Shown: in pieces, positions 36,033 to 44,100 of the stretch
Layout of the letters: every line of letters begins with the position of its first letter
Numbering within the stretch: the first letter of the stretch is position 1
DNA from: an uncultured Alphaproteobacteria bacterium
GTDB lineage: Bacteria; Pseudomonadota; Alphaproteobacteria; RF32; CAG-239
Length of the DNA stretch: 64,000 nt
Direction of reading: 5' to 3'
NCBI GenBank assembly: GCA_944391405.1
Contig: CALXTN010000003.1
Coordinates: forward strand, 30,364 to 94,363
The notes under the pieces: model-generated
Databases searched by the model: none
What the model was told of the DNA's origin: nothing
Seen by the model: only the letters and a program-made list of their open reading frames with translations
Translations under genes and position numbers: made by a program

Positions 36033-36503
36033 TTATATTCTGTACTTTTTCTTTTTTATGATTATTCCCATGTTAGCTGCTTTTTGTGATTTTTTTATAT
36101 TTTCCAACTTAGCTTTGTTTTCTTTATCATCTTTTTCTGTACCACCAATAACAATTGTTCTATCCCTTTGAGATGTATCTACTATCTTAATATTTTGGGC
36201 CGCTATTTGTTTTTTTATTTGTTGTATTCTTATTTGATTTTTTATTACTTCGGTGGAATTCCTTGCATCTAACGTGATTGGTTCTGCTTTCCTTGTCTGT
36301 TTCTTAGTCTGCTCTTCAAGTTGTTTTGTCCATGTGTCATATTTTAATTTGAAATTTTCGTCATTCTCGAGCAAATTTAATACGTTTTGACTAAATGCTT
36401 GTTGTTGTTCTGATGACCAATTTTTTATATTTTTGCCCTCTCTTTTAATAAAATCTTGAAATTCCTCAAAATTTTCAAACATACTATTTTCTTGATTACT
36501 CAT
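36033..36503 (-). CDS. Hypothetical protein sharing its N-terminal module with the downstream HEGTH protein
   Basis: A 156-residue, lysine- and glutamine-rich cytosolic-looking protein with a coiled-coil middle (KNQIRIQQIKKQIAAQNI) and a very basic C-terminus (IIIKKKKYRI). The first ~70 residues echo the start of the next gene, which suggests that both carry the same targeting or interaction module. No function is recognised. It lies just upstream of the HEGTH gene, and 68 bp follow before ruvX on its other side. Confidence 0.5.
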   Translation of the reverse strand: MSNQENSMFENFEEFQDFIKREGKNIKNWSSEQQQAFSQNVLNLLENDENFKLKYDTWTKQLEEQTKKQTRKAEPITLDARNSTEVIKNQIRIQQIKKQIAAQNIKIVDTSQRDRTIVIGGTEKDDKENKAKLENIKKSQKAANMGIIIKKKKYRI

Positions 36504-36570
36504 ATTTATTTCTCCTTTTCTTATAATTTATGAGTAAGTATATCATATAAACAAATTTTCTGCAATTCTT

Positions 36571-37029
36571 TTATACATATTTGATTGCATCAAGAGCTCC
36601 TTGTAAAATATAGGACGCTGCAGTCGCATCTAATACTTTTGCTCGTTTTTTACGTGACAAATCAACTTCTTTAATTAAAAAATTTTCCACTGCTGATGAC
36701 GATAATCTTTCATCCCATAATAAAATAGGCAACCCTATTTTTTCTTCTAATACTTCTGCAAATTTACGAACTTCTGTGGCAATTTCTCCCTCTGTTCCAT
36801 TCATTTGCAACGGCAACCCCATCACAATACCGCCAATTTCTTTTTCTTTAATAATTTGGTTTAGTTCTGCTAAATCTTTATCTATATTTTTGCGGTAAAT
36901 AATTTTATATGATGTTGCAATTGTACAAGACAAATCTGATACAGCTATGCCCATTCTCTTGCTGCCGTAATCTATTCCCAATATTGCTTTACGAGCCGGT
37001 AGTTTGTTCTTAAATTCTTTGGTATCCAT
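36571..37029 (-). CDS. ruvX: RuvX/YqgF-type RNase H-fold nuclease
   Basis: YqgF family members process pre-16S rRNA and were first described as Holliday-junction resolvases. The 152-residue protein has the RNase H-fold core: LGIDYGSKRMGIAVSD near residue 17, GIVMGLPLQMNG near 68, and LWDERLSS with the catalytic Asp near 102, plus a C-terminal AASYILQGALD helix. A strong promoter precedes it at 37048-37076. Confidence 0.95.
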   Translation of the reverse strand: MDTKEFKNKLPARKAILGIDYGSKRMGIAVSDLSCTIATSYKIIYRKNIDKDLAELNQIIKEKEIGGIVMGLPLQMNGTEGEIATEVRKFAEVLEEKIGLPILLWDERLSSSAVENFLIKEVDLSRKKRAKVLDATAASYILQGALDAIKYV

Positions 37030-37047
37030 TGTTTCTCCTTTTTTATT

Positions 37048-37076
37048 TTTATAACATAAAAATTTTTTTCTGTAAA
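37048..37076 (-). promoter_or_regulatory. Promoter of ruvX
   Basis: On the minus strand TTTACA (37076-37071), a 17-bp spacer and TATAAA (37053-37048), with TG one base upstream of the -10 box (extended -10). Confidence 0.6.
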
Positions 37077-37151
37077 CTATTGAATGTTAGGATAAAATAA
37101 AGATATTATATCTTATCGTTTATTACATTTATTTTATGAAAGCGAACTTGT

Positions 37152-38447
37152 ATGTGGAAAAAAGCGTTATCCTTTCTTTGTTTCTCTTGTTTTGTTTGTC
37201 ATGCAGCTTTTGCCGGAATTAAAAGTATTGAAGAACAACGTAAAGAGTGGAATGAATGGCTTAATCAGCTTAAACAAGAAATGATAGATAAAGGTATCTC
37301 TAAAAAAACAATTGAAGAAGCCTATAAAAATGATTATTTTCATGAAGTTAAGCAAGTTGAAATTCAAGACAAGAAACAAGCTGAATTTATTTTGACTTCC
37401 GATAAATATATTAATAAATTGGTTACCGCCAATAAAGTTAAAAGAGCTCGTGAACTATATAAAGAACTCAAACCTAAATATCAAAAAGTCAGTGAGCAAT
37501 ATGGTGTCCCTCTCAATTATCTTATCGCATTTTGGGCCGTAGAGACGCATTTTGGTTATAATAAAGGGAAATATCATCTTATTGATGGACTTACTAATTT
37601 AAGCTATAAGAATCGCCGTGCAAATTTTTTCAGACGTGAACTTTATCATGTTTTGCTTATTATGGATGAATATGAGCTAAGTGATGATAAAATGATGGGT
37701 TCGTGGGCCGGTGCCATGGGGCATTTTCAGTTTATGCCTTCCACATATAATGCCTATGCTGTAGATTATGACGGTGATGGAGTGGCTGACATTTGGGATA
37801 GTTTTGATGACGCAATCGCTTCTGCGGCTAACTATCTCTCTAAGCTCGGATGGAAAGCTAATGAACCTTGGGGGCAAGAAATTAAACTTCCTTGGAATTT
37901 TGATTACAGCCTTATTGGAGCAAAAAAATTTAAAACCGTTAAAGAATGGAAAAAAATTGGGGTATTTAGTGCAAATGGAAAAGGCATTAAACTTCCAGAT
38001 AATGCTCCGGCAAACGTTATTCTACCTGATGGTCGGCGTGGTCGCGCTTATTTGGTTCTTAGCAACTTTCGCAGAATTATGATATGGAATCGCTCTACTA
38101 ACTATGCTTTAGCTATTGTTATGCTTGCTGATTATATTGGAACTAATACCCCCTATCACGTACTTAATGAAAATCCTTATTATAAATTAACTAATGAAGA
38201 TATTTTGACAGTTCAACACTTTGCTAACCGCGTTTTAAAATCAAATCTTAAAGAAGATGGAAGATTTGGTGCGAAAACAGCTAAAGAAGTCAAAAAGCTC
38301 CAAAAAAAATGGAAACTACCTCAAGATGGTATGCCTGACTATACTCTTTTAAATAAAATCAAAAACTATAAATCTTATACTGATTTTATGATTCCGCCGC
38401 AACCTAAGAAACCTCATTTAGCAAAAAAAGATCAGATAAAAAAATAA
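37152..38447 (+). CDS. Lytic murein transglycosylase, MltB family
   Basis: A 431-residue periplasmic enzyme that cleaves the MurNAc-GlcNAc bond with 1,6-anhydro product formation. It has a signal peptide (LSFLCFSCFVCHAAFA). The catalytic-Glu block is FWAVETHFGYNKGKY. MGSWAGAMGHFQFMPSTY and DYDGDGVADIW, the calcium-site-like stretch of MltB, are also present. A C-terminal peptidoglycan-binding domain with EDGRFGAKTAKEVKKLQKKW follows. There is no lipobox, so it is a soluble MltB/RlpA-type partner enzyme rather than a lipoprotein. Confidence 0.92.
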   Translation: MWKKALSFLCFSCFVCHAAFAGIKSIEEQRKEWNEWLNQLKQEMIDKGISKKTIEEAYKNDYFHEVKQVEIQDKKQAEFILTSDKYINKLVTANKVKRARELYKELKPKYQKVSEQYGVPLNYLIAFWAVETHFGYNKGKYHLIDGLTNLSYKNRRANFFRRELYHVLLIMDEYELSDDKMMGSWAGAMGHFQFMPSTYNAYAVDYDGDGVADIWDSFDDAIASAANYLSKLGWKANEPWGQEIKLPWNFDYSLIGAKKFKTVKEWKKIGVFSANGKGIKLPDNAPANVILPDGRRGRAYLVLSNFRRIMIWNRSTNYALAIVMLADYIGTNTPYHVLNENPYYKLTNEDILTVQHFANRVLKSNLKEDGRFGAKTAKEVKKLQKKWKLPQDGMPDYTLLNKIKNYKSYTDFMIPPQPKKPHLAKKDQIKK

Positions 38448-38490
38448 AGCCGTAAACAGCTTTTATATATTGAGTTTACGGCTCTTCTTC
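38448..38490. terminator. Bidirectional terminator between the transglycosylase and deoA
   Basis: AGCCGTAAAC (38448-38457) pairs perfectly with GTTTACGGCT (38474-38483). A T-rich tract follows on the plus strand and an AT-rich one on the minus strand. Confidence 0.75.
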
Positions 38491-38504
38491 TTTAAAAAAA
38501 TTGT

Positions 38505-39818
38505 TTATGCTATTTTTTGCAAAATTATTGGAGATTGAATTGGTGCTTCTGCGGATATTTTTATTGCTTTTCGCACAACTTCAGATATTGGCAAGATTGA
38601 ATCTTTCTCTTCCGCATGAATATAGCATAATGGTGTTTTAGAATTTACTTTATCGCCTATTTGGCAGAAATCTGTAAAACCTGTTGTATAGTTAATTTGT
38701 TGTTCCGGACGAGTTCTGCCTCCACCCAACATAATTACCCCTAAACCAATCTCTCTGGTGTCTATACTTTCTACATAACCAGATGTTTCTGGATAAATTG
38801 CTTCAACATATGGGGCATGTGGCTTCTTTTGTTCATAGTTATCTAAAATATCCATATCTGCACCCAACATCTCTGCCATTTTACAGAAATGCTCATATGC
38901 CGAACCGGTTGAAATACTTTGTCTTAATTTTACTTCTGCTTCTAATTCGTCTTTAGCTATTCCGCTATTGATTAGCAACTCTTTGCACAGAGCCATCGTC
39001 ACCGTATCTAACCGTTCATCAGCTTTTTTACCTTGCAGATATTCTATTGCTTCTGTTAATTCCAGAGCGTTTCCTACTGTTTTTCCCAATACGCTATTCA
39101 TATCTGTTAGCAGGGCCGATGTTTTTGTACCGGCGCCGTTAGCCACTTCCACAATGGAATATGCTAATTCGGATGCTCTTTGCATATTTTCCATAAATGC
39201 ACCATTGCCGCATTTTATGTCCATTACTAAATATTGCAAACCTGCTGCTAATTTCTTTGCTAATATTGATGCCGTTATCAGAGGAATTGATTCAACTGTT
39301 GCACAAACATCTCTTATCGCATAGAGTTTCTTATCTGCCGGAGCTAAATCTGATGTCTGTCCAATTATTGCACAACCAGCTTCTTTTACCGCTTTCTTAA
39401 AAGTGTCAATATCAACATTGGTCTTATATCCTTTTAAGGAATCTAATTTATCTAATGTTCCACCGGTATGCCCTAGACCTCTTCCAGCAATCATCGGAAC
39501 ATACGCACCGCATGCCGCCAACATCGGAGCCAACATAAGACTTACTTTATCCCCTACCCCTCCAGTTGAATGCTTATCAACAATCGGCTTATCGGTTAGT
39601 TCTTTCCATTCTAGTTTTTCACCGGAATCTCTCATTGCCAGAGTTAGTGCTAATGTTTCTTCTCGGCTCAGTCCATTTAAAAATATCGCCATACTCCATG
39701 AAGCGGCTTGAATATCTGCAATCTCACCAGAGGTCATTTTTTTTATAAAAAAATTTATTTCTTCAGCACTTAATTGCTCGCGATTTCTTGTCTTTCTGAT
39801 AATTTCTTGAGGTAACAT
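38505..39818 (-). CDS. deoA: Thymidine phosphorylase
   Basis: DeoA splits thymidine to thymine and deoxyribose-1-phosphate. The 437-residue length and the motifs KHSTGGVGDKVSLMLAP, AGRGLGHTGGTLDKL and KCGNGAFM are typical of the pyrimidine-nucleoside phosphorylase family. The start is ATG 39818 with GGAGG 7 bp upstream; the frame is open to 39977 but would overlap punA. It is the last gene of cdd-punA-deoA. Confidence 0.96.
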   Translation of the reverse strand: MLPQEIIRKTRNREQLSAEEINFFIKKMTSGEIADIQAASWSMAIFLNGLSREETLALTLAMRDSGEKLEWKELTDKPIVDKHSTGGVGDKVSLMLAPMLAACGAYVPMIAGRGLGHTGGTLDKLDSLKGYKTNVDIDTFKKAVKEAGCAIIGQTSDLAPADKKLYAIRDVCATVESIPLITASILAKKLAAGLQYLVMDIKCGNGAFMENMQRASELAYSIVEVANGAGTKTSALLTDMNSVLGKTVGNALELTEAIEYLQGKKADERLDTVTMALCKELLINSGIAKDELEAEVKLRQSISTGSAYEHFCKMAEMLGADMDILDNYEQKKPHAPYVEAIYPETSGYVESIDTREIGLGVIMLGGGRTRPEQQINYTTGFTDFCQIGDKVNSKTPLCYIHAEEKDSILPISEVVRKAIKISAEAPIQSPIILQKIA

Positions 39819-39820
39819 AT

Positions 39821-40636
39821 TTAATCCTCCTCTTTGATAAATTCTGTTACTAAAGCACTCATTCGTGAAGATGCCTTGTCTGCTTCCTCTAACGTTTCTT
39901 GATGTGTCGGTGTATTGTTCACCAATCCCGCCGCATAATTGGTTATAACCGAAATGCCTAGTACTTCCATTCCGCAATGTACTGCGGCAATAACTTCTGG
40001 CACGGTGGACATTCCGACTGCATCTCCGCCTAGACTTCCAAAAGCTTTGACTTCTGATGCCGTTTCAAAATTAGGACCAAGAACCATAAAATATATTCCT
40101 TCTTTGACCGAAATATTTAATTTTTCAGCAACTTTTTTACATTTTTCTCTGAGATGTTTCGAATAGGCATTGTTCATCGCAGGAAAGCGGGGACCATATT
40201 CTTCATTGTTTGGACCTACTAATGGATTTTTCCCACTAAAATTAATATGATCTTTTATTATCATTAAATTTCCAGGTTTCATATCTGTGCTTAAGCTTCC
40301 GGCAGCATTAGTCACAATTAGGCGTTTTACTCCTAAATCTTTCAATACTCGAATTACTAAAGCAATGGTTTGAGGTTCATGACCTTCATACAAGTGAAAT
40401 CGGCCATTTAAACATATCACTTCCTCAGAACCTATGTAACCATGTATTAGTTCCCCTTTATGTCCACTTACACTGGTTTGCGGAAATCCATTTATTTCTT
40501 TATAACTCAAGCTTTGTCCCTTTTGTAACTCTTGAGCAAATCCACTTAATCCTGACCCTAGTATTACCGCTGTTTTAACCTGTTTAATCGGTAATTTCTT
40601 TTTTATTTCTTCTGCTATGTTTTTTGGATTAATCAT
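39821..40636 (-). CDS. punA: Purine nucleoside phosphorylase (trimeric PunA type)
   Basis: A 271-residue enzyme that phosphorolyses inosine and guanosine. It has GSGLSGFA near residue 27, the phosphate-binding SGHKGELIHG, NAAGSL, GPNFETASEVKAF and GMSTVPEVIAAVHCGM, all hallmarks of the low-molecular-mass mammalian-like PNP, not the hexameric DeoD. It overlaps cdd by 8 bp and is followed by deoA after 2 bp. Confidence 0.95.
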   Translation of the reverse strand: MINPKNIAEEIKKKLPIKQVKTAVILGSGLSGFAQELQKGQSLSYKEINGFPQTSVSGHKGELIHGYIGSEEVICLNGRFHLYEGHEPQTIALVIRVLKDLGVKRLIVTNAAGSLSTDMKPGNLMIIKDHINFSGKNPLVGPNNEEYGPRFPAMNNAYSKHLREKCKKVAEKLNISVKEGIYFMVLGPNFETASEVKAFGSLGGDAVGMSTVPEVIAAVHCGMEVLGISVITNYAAGLVNNTPTHQETLEEADKASSRMSALVTEFIKEED

Positions 40637-41033
40637 CGCCTAATCCCTCCTCATTAAAAGCATATGGCAATAAATCTGCTAAAGTATGAATTTTTTGAAT
40701 TCCATGTGCATCTGCCATATATATTACTGTTGATGGCATTGAAAATTCAGCAATTCTTTGCAAGCACGCACCACATGGATACACCAAATTCTTTCCAAAC
40801 GAAACAACTAATAATGCTGATATTTTTCTATCTCCTCCAGCGATCATGGCTGCAATTGCTCCTGCCTCGGCGCATGTTCCACAAGGGTAAGAAATATTTT
40901 CAACGTTGCAACCCACATAATATTCTCCTTTTTCTGATAGTATTGCCGCACCTACTTTATACTTTGAATAAGGAGCATATGCTTTTTCCCTTATTTCCAG
41001 TGCTTTCTCATAAAGTTTCTGCTTTATATCCAT
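40629..41033 (-). CDS. cdd: Cytidine deaminase
   Basis: A 134-residue homotetrameric-type deaminase converting cytidine/deoxycytidine to (deoxy)uridine. The zinc motifs CAEAG (within NISYPCGTCAEAGAIAA) and PCGACLQ are intact. It is the first gene of the nucleoside salvage operon; AAAAGGAG precedes the ATG. Together with PunA and DeoA it would feed pentose-1-phosphates and free bases into metabolism. Confidence 0.97.
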   Translation of the reverse strand: MDIKQKLYEKALEIREKAYAPYSKYKVGAAILSEKGEYYVGCNVENISYPCGTCAEAGAIAAMIAGGDRKISALLVVSFGKNLVYPCGACLQRIAEFSMPSTVIYMADAHGIQKIHTLADLLPYAFNEEGLGDD

Positions 41034-41156
41034 AAAAAACGCTCCTTTTTAATATTTTTATGAAAAAATATGTGAAAATTATCGTTTCGTTAATTTTTTA
41101 TAATATACAATAACAAAAAAATTTAGCAAAGCTTATTTTTATTTTAGGAGAAAATC

Positions 41157-44100
41157 GTGCTAAAAAAGATTATTGTCGGTATTTTGTGCTTTATTATATT
41201 AGCTTCCACTGGATGCGGTATTTATATTTATACTTTGGATTGGAATAAGCACAAAGCCCTTGTTGCTCAACGTTTTTCACAGATTACAGGTCTTAAGGCT
41301 GTAATTGAGGGTAATTTGGATGTTAAATTATTCCCTTCTCCTAAATTCTCGGCAAGTAAAGTTAAATTTTATCCTAATTCTGGTGGCAAAACTCCTTTAA
41401 TTGTTGTTAATGATCTGACCGCAAATGTAGAATTGATGCCAATTTTGGATAATAATTTTATTGTTAAGTCTATGACATTATCTAATGCAACTGCTTATCT
41501 AGAAATTAATGAAAAAGGTGTTAGCAATTGGGATGGTGTTGGAAAAAATACTATCAATAAATCTGGTAATATTGAAGTTTCTTTTAATGATGTGCGAGTT
41601 ACCAATTCAATATTAAGTTATAAAAATCTTCAAGATAAGTCTCAATTTGATATTAATAGCGTTTCTGCTAATATTTCTGCATCTGCTTTATCTGGTCCTT
41701 ATAAAGCTAACGGTAAATTTATCCATAACAATAGCGAAATTCTCTTTAAAGGTAATATTGCGAAAAATGATGAATTAAAAATGAAAATTGAATTAGCTAA
41801 TGCATCTACAGGTTCTATCATTACTTTAGATGGTTCCTTAGGTGCTAATGCTAAGGGGACTGTTACTTTAGATACTAAGAGTTTATATGATATCTCTAAT
41901 ATCATTTTAGGTGATGATATTATTTCTAATAAATACAGTTTACCTTTATATTTGTCTTTTCAATACAAAAATGATGCTTCCATACTGAAATTAGATAATT
42001 TCACGACGAAATTTGATAAATATACAGCCGGAAGCGGAACAGTAATTATTAATCGAGCAGTAGATATTCCTCAAATTAATGCATCGTTTGATTTAACTAA
42101 ATTTGATTTAACTCTTTTTGAAAAAATAGCTCAAGATATTGTTGACTATACTAAATCTGGAAAAAAATTTGCAGAATCTTTTTTTGCCGGATATGATTTA
42201 TCACTTTCTGCAAAAGCTACTTCTGCTTGGTATAACAACGCTGAAGCTCGTAACTTAACTATGTCCTTAGCTATTAAACAAAATATGATTGATATTGCTC
42301 GTTTTGGTATCATTATGCCTGGGGATACTATTATTAAAACCGTTGGTAAAATTAATTTAAACAATGGTATTGATTATATATTTAATCAAACTTTTAATAC
42401 TAAAGATTTAAAAACTTTCGCCTCTATTTTCAATTTTGATTTGGCTAAACTTGCTCCTAATGATAGTCAAAAATCAATCTTTAAGCGTGCTCAAGCTGAC
42501 GTTAAAATTGTCGGTAATATGAACAGCCTAAAAATATCTATCCCTAGAGCCTCTATAGATGCTACTGACCTTAGTGGAAATTTAGGAATTGTTCAGAAGG
42601 ATAAGACCTTTGTTTTAGCAGATATTAATGTTTCTAAAGTTATTTTAGATAGATATTTATTAGGTGTTCCTAGTAACTTAAAAACAGCTTCATTAAGAGA
42701 TAAATTTGTTTATCAAATGAATTTACTACCTTGGAATAAAGATTTTAATATTGATGCTGAAATAAATGCAGATAGTGTTGTTTATAATGATATTCCAATG
42801 GAGAAGCTCATTTTACACTTTACTTCTGAAAATGATAATTTTGATGTTACACAATTTTCAGCTAAAAATTTTGCAGGAGCGAGCATTAACTTGAAAATGA
42901 ACGCCAATAATGTCTTTACTAACCCATATTTTAATGAGTTAAGTTTTGATGTTAAAACCAATAACTTCCCTCTATTCTCATCCTCGTTAGGCATTGATAC
43001 GGGTAATAAAAATCTATTTAAAAGGAAGCTTTTTGCTATTCAAGGAGCTTTAAGCGGAGAATTTGATAATTTTAGTCTAAGTTCCATCCAAAAATTTGGC
43101 GATACAGAATTTGCATATACAGGAAGTGTTGGTCGTAAAGCAGGAAAACCTTTAAATATTGATGGTGATTTTGAATTGAAAACGAATAATTTTAATTCTT
43201 TCGTAAAAGCTTTGAATTTTAATTATTCAGCTGATATTCCTGTTACAACATTTACTATGTCATCTAAAATTAGGGGAACATATGATAAATTTGACTTAAA
43301 AGATATTAATGCTTATCTTGGAGCTAATGCTATCAAAGGATCTATACAATTTGATAATACATTGCTAACTCCTTCATTGGTTGCTTCTTTGGATTTTGAT
43401 AAATTTGATGCCGATAGATGGTTTAATCTTAATAAAAATTCGATCAAAGTACCTCTTCTTAAAAGTACCGATACTTTTATATCTAAAAACCTTTCCGATC
43501 AGAAAATTGATTATTCTTCTTTAAGTAAAATTAATTTTAATATTAAAGCATCTGCTAATCAATTAAATTTCTATGGACAAACCTATACTGAGGCTAAAAC
43601 AGATATTTCTTTAAAAGATAAGTTACTTAAAGTTGCTTCTTTTGATGCTTCTATTGATAAAAGTATTATTAATTTACGTTTTGATTTAAATGCTGGTGAC
43701 TTACCTAAAATTGATGGTTACTTCAAAATTAAAGATGTTAAAACTCCTGAATTCGGGGGGGCTTTGTATGTTATTGAAAATGGATGGCTTACTGCTGAGG
43801 GAACTTTTAATGCACCCATAGTTTCCGAAGCTGATTTCTTTGAGAATCTTAACTCTAAGGGTAAATTTACTTTTACAAATACAGCTGTTCGAGGTTGGGA
43901 CCTAGATATTATAAAATTTGAACTTGAACAAAGAAAAAATATTGCAGGTTTTGAAGATACTGTTCAAAACAGCTTGAAATCTGGAAAAAGTAGTTTTTCT
44001 AAAATTAGGGGAAGCTATAATATTAATAAAGGATATATTGTAGCTGATAGCGTTATCTGGGAATCTCCTGTCGTTAATATGAATATGAAATTTGATTTGA

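Noticed and set aside
39819..39977. Longer deoA frame starting at 39977
   Set aside because: It overlaps the end of punA and has no homology; GGAGG fits ATG 39818.
41042..41077. Promoter TTTCAC-N17-TATTAA for cdd
   Set aside because: The implied start site would fall inside the cdd Shine-Dalgarno sequence.
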